DNA of 64,000 nucleotides from Streptomyces sp. MRC013 (lineage in GTDB: Bacteria; Actinomycetota; Actinomycetes; Streptomycetales; Streptomycetaceae), in the NCBI RefSeq assembly GCF_023614235.1, contig NZ_CP094264.1, positions 5,022,001 to 5,086,000 on the forward strand. Direction: 5' to 3'. This document shows, in pieces, positions 45,346 through 54,400 of the stretch. A program made the position numbers and the translations under genes. Below the pieces are notes generated by a model. That model did no database searches and was not told the origin of the DNA. It was given only the letters and a program-made list of their open reading frames with translations. The first letter of the stretch is position 1, and every line of letters starts with the position of its first letter.

Positions 45346-46689
45346 GTGTCAGTTGACGTCTCCTCCGTTCCCCGCGTGCCCGGGGCGCTGCCCCTCCTCG
45401 GACACGCCTGGCAACTCTGGCGCGATCCCCTCGGCTTCCTCAACACCCTGCGGCGGACCGGGGAGGTCGTCCGGGTCGACCTGGGGACGCTGCCCGTGTA
45501 CATGGTCACCACGCCCCGGCTGATCTACGAGGTGACCGTCCGGCAGGGGCGCAATTTCGAGAAGGGCCGGCTCTTCGACCGGGTCCGCCCCCTCGTCGGC
45601 AACGGGCTGGCCACCGCGACGGGCGAGGTGCACCGCCGCCACCGCCGCCTGCTCCAGCCGATGTTCCACCCCGGGTGCATCGCCGGTTACGCCGAGGTCA
45701 TGGCCGAGCGGGCCCGGGCCCTGGCCGACTCCTGGACGCCGGGGCAGCACGTCGCCGTCGAGGAGGCGATGGCCGAGTACACGATCGAGACGCTGGCGGC
45801 GACGATGTTCTCCGCCGAGATCGCCCGCCCCGCCGTGGAGGCCGTGCGCCGCGATCTCCCGGTCATCCTCAAGAACATGCTGATGCGTGCCGCCTCCCCG
45901 AAGTTCCTCGACCGGCTGCCGGTGCCGGCCAACCGCGACTTCGACGCGGCGGCGGAGAACCTGCGCCGGGTGATCGACGAGGTCGTCGTCAACACCCGTG
46001 GCGCCGACCGCACCGGCCGCCCGGACCTGCTGACCGTCCTCCTCGACGCGAGGGACGCCGACACCGGGGAGGCGCTGACCGACGTCGAGGTCCGCGACGA
46101 ACTCGTCACCATGCTCTTCGCCGGTACGGAGACCACCGCCTCGACCCTGTCCTGGGCCTTTTACGAACTCGCCCGGCACCCGGAGGTCGAGGAGCAGGTC
46201 GTCGCCGAGATCGACGAGGTCCTCGGCGACCGGCCGGTCGGTTTCGAGGACGTGCCCAGGCTCGGCGCCATCCGGCGCGTGCTCGACGAGGCCATCCGGC
46301 TCTACGGCGTCACCCTGCTGATGCGCCGCACCCTCGCCCCGGTGGAACTGGGCGGACACCTCATCCCGGAGGGCGCCGAGGTGGCCTTCAGCCTGTACGC
46401 GCTGCACCGGGACCCCGCCATCTTCGAGCGGCCCGACGACTTCGACCCCGACCGCTGGCTGCCCGAGCGGGCCGCGTCGATCGACCGGCAGTCCTACATC
46501 CCCTTCGGCGCGGGCAGCCGCAAGTGCATCGGCGACTCCTTCTCCTGGACCGAGGCGACGATCGTCCTCGCCACGGTCCTGCAGCGCTGGCGGCTGCGCC
46601 CGGCCCCCGGCCACACGCCGAAGGCGGCGGCGGCGGCGATGGCCCACCCGGACCACGTACCCATGATCGTCACGGTCCGGGAGAGGTAG
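45346..46689 (+). CDS. Cytochrome P450, CYP183/pentalenene-oxygenase-like
   Basis: A 447-residue monooxygenase with all standard motifs: I-helix LFAGTETTASTL, K-helix EAIR, PERF-region DRWLPERA and heme loop FGAGSRKCIGDSFS. The start region RVPGALPLLGHAWQLWRDPLGFL resembles PtlI/PntI-type terpene oxidases. GTG at 45346 has AAGGA upstream. It directly follows the terpene cyclase and most likely oxidises its hydrocarbon product. Confidence 0.9.
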   Translation: MSVDVSSVPRVPGALPLLGHAWQLWRDPLGFLNTLRRTGEVVRVDLGTLPVYMVTTPRLIYEVTVRQGRNFEKGRLFDRVRPLVGNGLATATGEVHRRHRRLLQPMFHPGCIAGYAEVMAERARALADSWTPGQHVAVEEAMAEYTIETLAATMFSAEIARPAVEAVRRDLPVILKNMLMRAASPKFLDRLPVPANRDFDAAAENLRRVIDEVVVNTRGADRTGRPDLLTVLLDARDADTGEALTDVEVRDELVTMLFAGTETTASTLSWAFYELARHPEVEEQVVAEIDEVLGDRPVGFEDVPRLGAIRRVLDEAIRLYGVTLLMRRTLAPVELGGHLIPEGAEVAFSLYALHRDPAIFERPDDFDPDRWLPERAASIDRQSYIPFGAGSRKCIGDSFSWTEATIVLATVLQRWRLRPAPGHTPKAAAAAMAHPDHVPMIVTVRER

Positions 46690-46820
46690 CGGCGGCCCCG
46701 GCGGGGCCCGGCCGGGGCGGTCCCCTTCCCCCTCGCGCCGCCGGGAGCGGCGCCGCACGGGCCGGGCGGTCCCCGTACGGGCTCGCGGAACCGGGGGAGC
46801 GGCGCCGGGCCGGCGGACCG

Positions 46821-47855
46821 TCAGCGGGTCCCGGGCACCGTCCGCCCGCCGGGCCGGACGCCCAGGAGCCACAGCCGGCCGCGCTCCACGGTGAACTCGA
46901 CGGCACACACGTCGCTGTAGTGGCCGTCCAGCCGCCGCAGGTGCGCGCACAGCTCCTCGTACACGGCCGGGGCGAACCGGCCCAGCTCCTCCAGCGGCAG
47001 CGGGTCGCGGACGCCGGCGGCGACGTCCTCGCCCTGCGCGTCCGGCAGGTAGACACCGGACGCGCCCGGCCCGCCGGCCGCCGGGGCTCGGGTGAGGGCG
47101 ACGCCGCTGCCGGAGCCGGCGCCCCGATTGCCGGACACCATCGTCTGGACGGTCACGGCCGTGCAGAGGCCGCCGGGGACCCCCGCGCGACGCCGACGGG
47201 CCCGCGCCGGCCCGGAGTTCCACGAGGCGAGCACGGCCCGGACCGCCCGGCGCAGCTGCTCCGCCGGATCCTGGGGGAACTCCTCCCCGGTCCGCTCCGC
47301 GACGAGGTCCTTGTACGTCTCGACGACCCGGATCAGGTCACAGGCGTCCAGCCGCTCGTCCGCCACGTGGTGCTGCTCCCCGACCCGGTGCCGGACGCGT
47401 TCGAACAGCTCCGGCCCCACCCCCAGCACGACGGTCCCGAACCGCTCGACGAGGCGGCGGTAGGAGTCCCACGCGAACCGCTCCCGCGCCGGGGTCCCGG
47501 CCAGCCCCAGGACCGCGTAGTCGTTCAGCCCCACGTCCAGGACCGTTTCCGGCGGCCCCGGCACCGGCGCCTCCGCCCCGGGGCGGACCGCCAGCAGCAG
47601 CGGGTCGTCCACCTGCCCGAGCCGCCGCCCCTCCGCGCGTTCCAGTCGCGCCAGGTGCTCCGAGACCTCCCCGTCCAGCTCCGGCGGCGGGGCACCCGTC
47701 GCGGCGTACACCCGGCACGCCTCCGTCGAGACCGTGAACCCCGCCGGCACCGGCAACCCCATCCCCGCCATCTCGGCGAGCCCGGCGCCCTTGCCGCCCA
47801 GCAGGCCGGCCCGGTCCCGGCCGCCCTCGGCGAAGTCGTACACGTAGCGGACCAT
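46821..47855 (-). CDS. Pyruvate phosphate dikinase/PEP synthase N-terminal domain protein
   Basis: A 344-residue protein with only the ATP-grasp N domain. It opens VRYVYDFAEGGRDRAGLLGGKGAGLAEMAGMG and continues VPAGFTVSTEACRVY. A mid part has TVQTMVSGNRGAGSGSGVA, and an end part CAVEFTVERGRLWLLGVRPG. The phosphohistidine and PEP domains are absent; full enzymes have about 900 residues. GGAGG lies nine bases before the ATG. Stand-alone N-domain proteins are frequent in stress or dormancy islands; their reaction is not known. Confidence 0.88.
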   Translation of the reverse strand: MVRYVYDFAEGGRDRAGLLGGKGAGLAEMAGMGLPVPAGFTVSTEACRVYAATGAPPPELDGEVSEHLARLERAEGRRLGQVDDPLLLAVRPGAEAPVPGPPETVLDVGLNDYAVLGLAGTPARERFAWDSYRRLVERFGTVVLGVGPELFERVRHRVGEQHHVADERLDACDLIRVVETYKDLVAERTGEEFPQDPAEQLRRAVRAVLASWNSGPARARRRRAGVPGGLCTAVTVQTMVSGNRGAGSGSGVALTRAPAAGGPGASGVYLPDAQGEDVAAGVRDPLPLEELGRFAPAVYEELCAHLRRLDGHYSDVCAVEFTVERGRLWLLGVRPGGRTVPGTR

Positions 47856-47989
47856 GGCAGTGCGTCCTCCAGGATCGGCCGGGCCGGCGGTGCCACCACG
47901 ACCAGCGTGCCACCCCCGCCCGGAACGGGCGCCCGGGCGCACGGGTGCGGCGCGGGCGCGTGGCCGGATGGGCGCCGGGGCGCCCCGGT

Positions 47990-48877
47990 TCACCCGTGCG
48001 GGACCACCGCCACCGGGGACGGCGCGTGGTGCAGGACGGCGTGCGCCACCGACCCGATCCGCGGCCCCACCGGCGCCTGCCGCGCCCGGCGGCCGACCAC
48101 CATCAGTCCCGCACCCGACGCGACCGACAGCAGCACCTGCCCGCCGCTGCCCAGCTCGACGTGCTCGGTCACCGGCACGTCCGGGTACCGCTCCCGCCAC
48201 GGTGCCAGGGCGTCGGCCAGTGCCCTGCGCTCGAACGGCTCCAAGCCGCCCGCCTCGTCGGCCAGCGCCATGGAGCCCGGGCTGTACGTGTACAGCGACG
48301 GCAGGCTCCACGCCCGCACCGCGCGCACGCCGACGCCCCGGACGGCCGCCGCCTCGAAGGCGAAGCCGAGCACCGCCCCGCTCTCCTCGGGCCCGCCCTG
48401 CTGCCCGACGACGACCTCGCCCCCGGGCGCCGGGGCACCGTCCTCCCGCGGGACGCGCACCGCCACCACCGGGCGGGCGGACGCGGCGATCACCTGCTGT
48501 CCGTAGGAGCCGAGCAGGAACCCGAGGAGCGCCCCGCGCCCGCGCGCTCCGACCACCAGCATCTCCGCGCTGCCGCCGGCCTCCACCAGGGCCGGCACCG
48601 GGGTGTCCGCCACCAGGTGGGAGGTCACCGGCACGTCCGGGTGCAGACGGCGCACCTCCGCCTCCGCCTCGTCCAGGACCTTCCGCGCGCGCCGCGCCTC
48701 CGCCTCCCGCTCCCGCTCCACCGGCACGTCGAGGGGCTGCCACAGCCAGGCGTGCACGAGCCGCAGGGGCAGCCCGCGCAGCGCGGCCTCCCGCGCCGCC
48801 CAGGCGGCCGCGGCGAGGCTCTCGGGGGAGCCGTCCACCCCCGCCGTGATCGCTCGGGTCGTCGGGCCCTGCGTCAT
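47990..48877 (-). CDS. Universal stress protein, two UspA domains
   Basis: A 295-residue cytosolic protein. Domain one opens AITAGVDGSPESLAAAAWAA and ends with the ATP-binding GARGRGALLGFLLGSYGQQVI. Domain two ends VVGRRARQAPVGPRIGSVAHAVLHHAPSPVAVV. GGAGG precedes the ATG at 48877. Such tandem Usp proteins bind ATP and are induced by hypoxia and stationary phase in actinobacteria. Confidence 0.93.
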   Translation of the reverse strand: MTQGPTTRAITAGVDGSPESLAAAAWAAREAALRGLPLRLVHAWLWQPLDVPVEREREAEARRARKVLDEAEAEVRRLHPDVPVTSHLVADTPVPALVEAGGSAEMLVVGARGRGALLGFLLGSYGQQVIAASARPVVAVRVPREDGAPAPGGEVVVGQQGGPEESGAVLGFAFEAAAVRGVGVRAVRAWSLPSLYTYSPGSMALADEAGGLEPFERRALADALAPWRERYPDVPVTEHVELGSGGQVLLSVASGAGLMVVGRRARQAPVGPRIGSVAHAVLHHAPSPVAVVPHG

Positions 48878-49109
48878 GGGTCGTCCTCCGTACGTCGCGG
48901 TGTCGATCCGTGTCTCACCAGTGTGAACGGCTCCCGGTCCGCGGGCACGGGCCGGGAGGCCCGGATTCCCCGCCAGGCCGGCCCGAAACGGGGGCCGACC
49001 GGGCGGGCCCGGCCCCCCGGTCGTCCCGGCGGCCCGGTCGGGTGGATCCTGGAGGCGGGTCCGGCGCCCCGCCGGTCCACGGACGTCCGACGCGTCGAGG
49101 AGGCACACC

Positions 49110-49412
49110 ATGACCCGGACGCTGGAGTGGAAGGTCAACCTGGATCTGCTGGAGGACGGGGACACCACCGAGGCGCGCGCCGTCCTCGACACCGGCAGTT
49201 CGACGATCACCGGCCACGGTTCCGCCCGGCGCAACCCGCAGGACGAGGACGTCCCGCTGATCGGTGACGAACTCGCCGCCGGCCGTGCGATGGGCGATCT
49301 CGCCCGGCGGCTGACGCGTCTCGCGTACAAGGACATCGGCGAAGTGGGCGCGGGGATGCCCGGCGAGGGCGACTGGGACGCCCCGTGCGGCTGGTCGACG
49401 CCGAACCGCTGA
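49110..49412 (+). CDS. DUF1876 protein
   Basis: A 100-residue cytosolic protein. It has EWKVNLDLLEDGDTTEARAVL, TITGHGSARRNPQDEDVPLIGDELAAGRA and LARRLTRLA, the DUF1876 pattern (double-stranded-RNA-binding-like fold). GAGGAGG precedes the ATG. It is divergent from the universal stress gene and lies in the stress island. Function unknown. Confidence 0.88.
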   Translation: MTRTLEWKVNLDLLEDGDTTEARAVLDTGSSTITGHGSARRNPQDEDVPLIGDELAAGRAMGDLARRLTRLAYKDIGEVGAGMPGEGDWDAPCGWSTPNR

Positions 49413-49414
49413 CC

Positions 49415-49437
49415 GGCCGGGCCCCGCCGGCCCGGCC
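49415..49437 (+). terminator. Terminator-like hairpin after the DUF1876 gene
   Basis: A 9-bp stem pairs 49415-49423 with 49429-49437, starting three bases after the stop. Confidence 0.55.
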
Positions 49438-49537
49438 GAACCGCGCCCGGGGCCGCGCGGCGGCGCGACCGGGCGGTCCCGGGCGCGCGACCCGTCCGGG
49501 CGCGCGAAGCACCCGCGCGCCCTCGGGCGAGTCCCCG

Positions 49538-50152
49538 TCAGCTCCGCGCGGCGCCCGTGTCGTCGGCCTCGTAGGCGAGCCGGTCGTCCACCGCCACGAC
49601 CCCGTCGACCGTCTCGCACAGCCGCACCAGGATCGGCACGAGGCTCCTGCGCCCGAGGGTGCCGCTGAGCGTCACCGTGCCGTCGTCCACGTCGACCGTG
49701 ACGGCGGACGGCGGCAGTCCCAGCGTGCGGGTCACCACGTCCTCCAGGATCTCCTCCTGGATCGCCCGGTCGCGACGGAGGAAGAGCTGGATCAGGTCAC
49801 TGCGGCTCAGCACCCCGATGAGCCGTCCGGAGGCGTCCACCACGGGCAGCCGCTTGATGCGGCGGCGCTCCATCACCCGGGCCGCTTCGACCGCGCTCCA
49901 CTCCGGCCGCGCCACCACGGCCGGGCTGGTCATCAACCCCTCGGCGGTGCTCGGCCCCTGCCCCCCGGAGGTGTGCCGGCGCAGCAGGTCCGCCTCCGAC
50001 ACCACGCCGACCGGCCGTTCGTCCCCGTCCACCACGGGTACGGCCGTGACGCCGTACTCGTCGAGCAGCCGCGCGATCTCCTTGAAGGAGGTGCCGGGCT
50101 GCACGGCCACGGCCTCCGGCGTCATCAGATCGGCCACGCTGCGGTGCCTCAT
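49538..50152 (-). CDS. CBS-domain pair plus BON domain protein
   Basis: About 204 residues from the internal ATG (MRHRSVADLMT), preferred over the longer in-frame reading because conservation starts there. Two CBS domains (LMTPEAVAVQPGTSFKEI to VVSEADLLRR, then LMTSPAVVARPEWSAVEAA to LSRSDLIQLFLR) are followed by a BON domain (TVDVDDGTVTLSGTLGRRSLV). The combination links adenine-nucleotide sensing to a phospholipid- or envelope-binding fold. It is a usual member of stress islands. Confidence 0.88.
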   Translation of the reverse strand: MRHRSVADLMTPEAVAVQPGTSFKEIARLLDEYGVTAVPVVDGDERPVGVVSEADLLRRHTSGGQGPSTAEGLMTSPAVVARPEWSAVEAARVMERRRIKRLPVVDASGRLIGVLSRSDLIQLFLRRDRAIQEEILEDVVTRTLGLPPSAVTVDVDDGTVTLSGTLGRRSLVPILVRLCETVDGVVAVDDRLAYEADDTGAARS

Positions 50153-50380
50153 CGCTCGTCTTCCCTTTCTCCGGACTCCGCCTCCGAGCATGCGGGACGC
50201 CCCGCCCCGGCGCCCGGCGCACCACGGCGCACCCCGGAAAGGATGAGGGGCGCGGGGAGGGGAGGCGTCCCCGGCCGGCCGCCCTCGCCCCGCAGCGCGG
50301 CGGATCCCGGGACGCAGGAGGAGGACGTCCTTCCTCCGCGCCCCCGGACGGGCACCGCGCGGCCCCTTCGGGCACCGCCG

Positions 50381-50836
50381 TCAGAACACGCCGCTGCCGT
50401 GCGGCGCGTACATGTCGAGCAGCCGCGCCCGCGTCGTCTGCAGCCGGTGGGAGAGGACCTGCCCCACCCACTGCGACAGCGCGTACCCGAACGCGGCCTC
50501 CGCCGCGCACAGCTCCCGCACCACCGCCGCGTCGAACTCCGAGGCGCGCACCGGGCTCATCGCCTCCGCGCCCAGCTCCCACTCGTACGGCGGGAACATC
50601 CACGACAGGCCCACCAGCTCGCCGTGACCGAGCATCTCGATCACGGCCGGGCGCGGACTGCCCGGCACCCGGGAGTCCAGGTTGACGGCACCGGTCCGGA
50701 CGACCCAGAACCGGTCCGCCGGCTGGCGCTCGTCGAAGAGCCGGCGCCCCGGCTCGAAGGCGACCTCCCTGGAGAGGGCCATCAGCCGCTCCCGGTGCGG
50801 AGCCGGCAGGGCGTTGATCCTCGGAGCTCTGGTCAT
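50381..50836 (-). CDS. Cyclic-nucleotide-binding-domain protein without HTH
   Basis: About 151 residues from ATG at 50836, with AGGAGG upstream. It is a cupin-like cNMP domain (FEPGRRLFDERQPADRFWVVRTGAVNL, then IEMLGHGELVGLSWMF) and a dimerisation helix ending RARLLDMYAPHG. The DNA-binding domain of Crp/Fnr proteins is absent. Comparable single-domain proteins occur in streptomycete hypoxia islands. Ligand unknown. Confidence 0.87.
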   Translation of the reverse strand: MTRAPRINALPAPHRERLMALSREVAFEPGRRLFDERQPADRFWVVRTGAVNLDSRVPGSPRPAVIEMLGHGELVGLSWMFPPYEWELGAEAMSPVRASEFDAAVVRELCAAEAAFGYALSQWVGQVLSHRLQTTRARLLDMYAPHGSGVF

Positions 50837-51029
50837 GTGAACCTCCTGGTGAACCCGCGCACCGAGTGTCGTCCGCCGCACCGCCCGGACGGCAGGGCCG
50901 ACCGGGCACCGGGGGAGGGCCGACCGGCCCCGCCCGCACCCCCGGTACGACGGTGTCTTCCGAGCCTACTCACCACCGGCGCGCCCGGCCCGCCATGCGG
51001 ATGCCGGGCACCGCGACTACGGTGATGCC

Positions 51030-51698
51030 ATGTCCGGACCCGAGCACCACAGGGGCGACATCGGCCGCCGCGTCGCGGCCCGCCGCGAGCAACTCGGCCT
51101 GTCCCGTGAGGACGTCGCCCTGCGCGCGGGGTCGGCGCCCGGCTACCTCCAGTATCTGGAGGAGCAGGCCGCCGTCCCCGGCATGGGCTTCCTGCTGCGG
51201 CTCGCCGACGCCCTGGAGACCACCGTCGGAGCCCTCACCGGCGGCACCGCCGACCTGCCGCCCGGCGTGGGGCACGCGGCCTACCGCCCCGAACTGGTCG
51301 AGCTGGACCCCGGCGAGTGCTGGAGCCTGCTGGGCACCCACGGGGTGGGCCGCGTCGCCGTCACCACGCACGAGGGCCCGGCGATCCTGCCCGTCAACTA
51401 CGTCGCCGGCGCCGGGGAGATCGCCTTCCGCACCTCGCCCGAGTCGCTTCCCGGCAAGGCGGCGGGCGGGGAGGTCGCCTTCGAGGTGGACCACATCGAC
51501 GAGGCGTTCAGCCAGGGCTGGAGCGTCCTCCTCGTCGGCTCCGCCCGCACCGTCACCGAACCCGGGGAGGCCCGGGCGCTGGCGGAACGGGCCTTCACCA
51601 CGCCGTGGGCCGGCGCCGGGCGGGACCTGTGGGTCGCGATCTCCCCGTCCCGCGTCACCGGCCGGCGCATCCGCGTCCACCGGGGGCCCGGCACCTGA
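51030..51698 (+). CDS. HTH plus pyridoxamine-phosphate-oxidase-fold fusion
   Basis: A 222-residue protein. Residues 10-70 are an Xre-type HTH (GRRVAARREQLGLSREDVALRAG, then GYLQYLEEQAAVPGMGFLLRLADAL). Residues 85-220 are a flavin-binding split-barrel (GVGRVAVTTHEGPAILPVNYV and VAFEVDHIDEAFSQGWSVLLVGSAR). The layout suggests a transcription factor that senses a flavin or related cofactor. It begins a plus-strand run leading to a universal stress gene. Confidence 0.9.
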   Translation: MSGPEHHRGDIGRRVAARREQLGLSREDVALRAGSAPGYLQYLEEQAAVPGMGFLLRLADALETTVGALTGGTADLPPGVGHAAYRPELVELDPGECWSLLGTHGVGRVAVTTHEGPAILPVNYVAGAGEIAFRTSPESLPGKAAGGEVAFEVDHIDEAFSQGWSVLLVGSARTVTEPGEARALAERAFTTPWAGAGRDLWVAISPSRVTGRRIRVHRGPGT

Positions 51699-51812
51699 CC
51701 GCCCCCGCGGGGAGGGCGCCGGGCGGACCGGAGGGGTTCCACACCCGCGCGGACGAGGAACCCGCCCCGGAGCACCCGGGTGCGCGGTCCGCGCGAGCCC
51801 CCAGGAGGAGCC

Positions 51813-52694
51813 ATGCACCACGACACGACCAGGGCGCCCGTCATCGCCGGTGTCGACGGTTCCCCCCACGCCTCGGCCGCCGTCCTGTGGGCGGCCGCCG
51901 AGGCGTACCGGCGCCGGCAGCCGCTGCACCTCCTGCACGCCACCGGTACGGAGGGCCGCGCGTCGGACGGGACCGCCGAGCGGGCACGCGCGGCCGGCCA
52001 CGGACTGCTCGCGCAGACGGCGGACGCGGTCGCGCGGCGGTTCCCGGACGTGACCGTCGTGCGCCGCCTCGCCCCCGGCGACGCCGTCCGGGCCCTGCAC
52101 GACGAGGCCGGCGCGGAGGGCACCGTCGTCGTCGGCCACCGCGGTCTCGGCGGCTTCGGCGAACTGCTGCTGGGCTCCGTCGGCCTGGGTCTCGCCTCGC
52201 GGGCCGAGGCGCCCGTCGTGGTGGTGCGCGGTGAGCGCGACCACGCCGCCACCGGGGTCGTCGTCGCCTGTGTGCGCGACGGGCGCGACCACGTGTGGGT
52301 GCGGCACGCCGCCCGCGAGGCCGAACTGCGCAGGGCGGTCCTGCGCCTCGTCGGTGCCTGGAGCCCGCTCGCCCGCACCGGGGACGCGTTGACCGCGCTC
52401 GACGAGGCCGGCGGCGCCGCCCGGCTGCGGCTGCGCGAGACGGAGGACCTCGCCGACGCGGTCCGCGGCGAGTTCACCGGGCTGACCGTCAGCGTCGAGG
52501 TGGAGGGCGGCCGCTCCATCGCCGGGCCGCTCGTCCAGGCGTCGCGCCGTGCCGACCTGGTCGCCGTCGGCGCGCACCGCCCCGCACCCGGAGCCGGCCG
52601 GGGCGTCGGGCACGTGCTCCACGCGCTGCTGCACCACGCGCACTGCCCCGTCGCGATCGTCCCGTACGAACCCCGTGCCCGGCAGGAGCGGTGA
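51813..52694 (+). CDS. Universal stress protein, two UspA domains
   Basis: A 293-residue protein from ATG at 51813, with AGGAGGAG upstream. Domain one opens VIAGVDGSPHASAAVLWAAAEAY and carries VVVGHRGLGGFGELLLGSVG. Domain two ends RADLVAVGAHRPAPGAGRGVGHVLHALLHHAHCPVAIV. It is a second Usp in the same island, with a less complete G-x9-G loop in domain two. Confidence 0.92.
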   Translation: MHHDTTRAPVIAGVDGSPHASAAVLWAAAEAYRRRQPLHLLHATGTEGRASDGTAERARAAGHGLLAQTADAVARRFPDVTVVRRLAPGDAVRALHDEAGAEGTVVVGHRGLGGFGELLLGSVGLGLASRAEAPVVVVRGERDHAATGVVVACVRDGRDHVWVRHAAREAELRRAVLRLVGAWSPLARTGDALTALDEAGGAARLRLRETEDLADAVRGEFTGLTVSVEVEGGRSIAGPLVQASRRADLVAVGAHRPAPGAGRGVGHVLHALLHHAHCPVAIVPYEPRARQER

Positions 52695-52762
52695 CGCGCC
52701 GGGCGGGTACCCGGCGGAGGAACGGCGGGTACCCGCCGCCACGCCGTACGGAGGTGGGCTCC

Positions 52763-53425
52763 ATGGCATCCGGGATGGACGAGAACCGGCTCCTCGCCGA
52801 GATCGAGAGGCTCCTCGCGCGGGAGGACCCCGGCCTGGAGGCCAGGATGTCCGAGCTCGCCCGGCGGCTCCCCGGGGATCCGGCGGACCCCGCGGCCGCG
52901 CCGCCCGGCGACCGCGACCGCGAGGGCGGGGAGTGCGGCCGGCGCCGGGACCGGCGCCGGGTCCTGACCCTCGCCGCCGTCGTGATCGCCCTCGTCGGCC
53001 TGGTCCTCACCGCGATCCTCACCCAGCCGTCCGGCCCGGGCGCCGGGACCACCCCGGGCTCCCCCGGCCGGGCTGCCCGCCGCGGCGGCACCGCGGAGCT
53101 GACGGCGTCCGGCGGCCGGCGGGCCCCCGCGCCTCACCGTCCGAGGCGCGGCCGCGTCCGGGCCGTCCCCGCCGGTCCGGGCCGTCCCCCGGTCCGAAAG
53201 CTCCCCCGGCGCGGGTGGCGCCGCCGCCGGATCCGTGCGGCGACGACCCGTCCCGCCACACGGGGCGGACCGGATCCCCGGCCGTCTCCGGGCGCGGGTG
53301 GCGTCCTCCGGCTCCGCCACCGCCGGCGCGGCCACGGGCCCCCGCCGCGTCCGCGTCCCGCCGCCCGGCCCGGACCGCCCCGGGCGTGCGGTGCGGCGCG
53401 CGGGCCCGGCCCGGCGGGCCGGTGA
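52763..53425 (+). CDS. DUF3040-type membrane protein, doubtful C terminus
   Basis: ATG at 52763 follows GGAGG. The first 110 residues fit DUF3040: LLAEIERLLAREDPGLEARM and one span in VLTLAAVVIALVGLVLTAIL. After about residue 110 the translation turns into Arg/Pro-rich sequence unlike the family, which is usually 100-130 residues. A frame change in the GC-rich stretch after 53060 may hide an earlier stop, so the end coordinate is uncertain. Confidence 0.65.
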   Translation: MASGMDENRLLAEIERLLAREDPGLEARMSELARRLPGDPADPAAAPPGDRDREGGECGRRRDRRRVLTLAAVVIALVGLVLTAILTQPSGPGAGTTPGSPGRAARRGGTAELTASGGRRAPAPHRPRRGRVRAVPAGPGRPPVRKLPRRGWRRRRIRAATTRPATRGGPDPRPSPGAGGVLRLRHRRRGHGPPPRPRPAARPGPPRACGAARGPGPAGR

Positions 53426-53660
53426 ACTCCCGGCGGCCGCAGTCCGAAGGTCCCGGTACGGCGTGCGTAATTCCGGCGAACCACCTTCGTCGGCGCGGTT
53501 CCGGCGTGTCCGGGGAGCTCGGGACCGCGTTAGATTGGTGCCGCCCGCCACCCCTGCCGCACGCGGCCGGGGACGGAGCGGGAGCCGCCTGGCGCGGCCG
53601 CACCCGACCACCACGCACCGCCCGCCGCCGACCTTCACGCGCGCCCACACCGGGGGAGCC

Positions 53661-53867
53661 ATGGCTGACGACGTCACCCGCACCGAGATCGCCGACCACC
53701 TCGCAGCCGTCTTCGCCAACGGCGCGGTCAGCCGCAGCGACCTGCTGATCGCCGCCGCAGGCGCCCGCCCCGAGGTCCGCGAGGTCCTGGAGGGCCTGCC
53801 CGACCGCCGCTACACCGAACTGCGGCAGGTCTGGGAGGACCTGCCGGCCGTCCCCGTCGGGATCTGA
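53661..53867 (+). CDS. DUF2795 protein
   Basis: A 68-residue cytosolic protein. It opens MADDVTRTEIADHLAAVFANG and ends VREVLEGLPDRRYTELRQVWEDL, the DUF2795 signature. Function unknown. A second DUF2795 protein lies at 57530-57721. The 235 bases upstream hold no gene. Confidence 0.8.
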   Translation: MADDVTRTEIADHLAAVFANGAVSRSDLLIAAAGARPEVREVLEGLPDRRYTELRQVWEDLPAVPVGI

Positions 53868-54094
53868 ACCGGGCGGGAGGCCGGAGGGCCCGGCGGCGGA
53901 CGCGGCCGCCCCCGGCCGGGTGACGGGCGGCCCGGGTGCGGCACCCACCGCACCGGGACGGTCCGCGGGGGCGGACCGGAACGTCCGGGCCGGTGCCGCC
54001 GCCCCGGGCGGCGGCACCCGGCCGCCCGCCCGAACGGGACCGCCGGAGGGTCTCCGGCCCCCCGCCCCGTGCCGGACGCCGCAGGCCCGGGGCG

Positions 54095-54400
54095 CTAACC
54101 GCGGGCCCGGTGCGCGGCCTCCGCGACGTCCCTGGCCCGCGAGGGGGCCAGGCGCAGCAGGTACGGGGTGCCGCCCAGCACCGCGCGGACGATCCCCCGC
54201 GGCACGTACCAGGGCTCCGCCACCCGCACCTCCGACAGCGGTGCGCTGTCGATCTCGCCGCCGCTGCTGTTCAGCAGCGTCAGCCGGCCCTCCGCCACCC
54301 GGACCCGGCCGGCCGTCGTCAACTGCCGCCATCCCCGCCGGATGAGTACGCCCCGCTCCTCGAATTCCCGTCTGGCCACGCTGCGCCCCCAGTCACCCAC
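54095..54400 (-). CDS. Small uncharacterised protein
   Basis: About 101 residues from a GTG at 54400. It reads VGDWGRSVARREFEERGVLIRRGW and VRVAEGRLTLLNSSGGEIDSAPLSEVRV, a beta-rich pattern that could be a PH-like fold. No clear ribosome site; the start is the best guess because upstream translation is Arg/Pro-rich. It is divergent from the second SpoIIE gene. Confidence 0.6.
   Translation of the reverse strand: MGDWGRSVARREFEERGVLIRRGWRQLTTAGRVRVAEGRLTLLNSSGGEIDSAPLSEVRVAEPWYVPRGIVRAVLGGTPYLLRLAPSRARDVAEAAHRARG

Noticed and set aside
47856..49109. DevR/OsdR boxes upstream of the stress genes
   Set aside because: Several GGGCC...GGCCC-like stretches exist, but they cannot be told from background in this GC content by eye.
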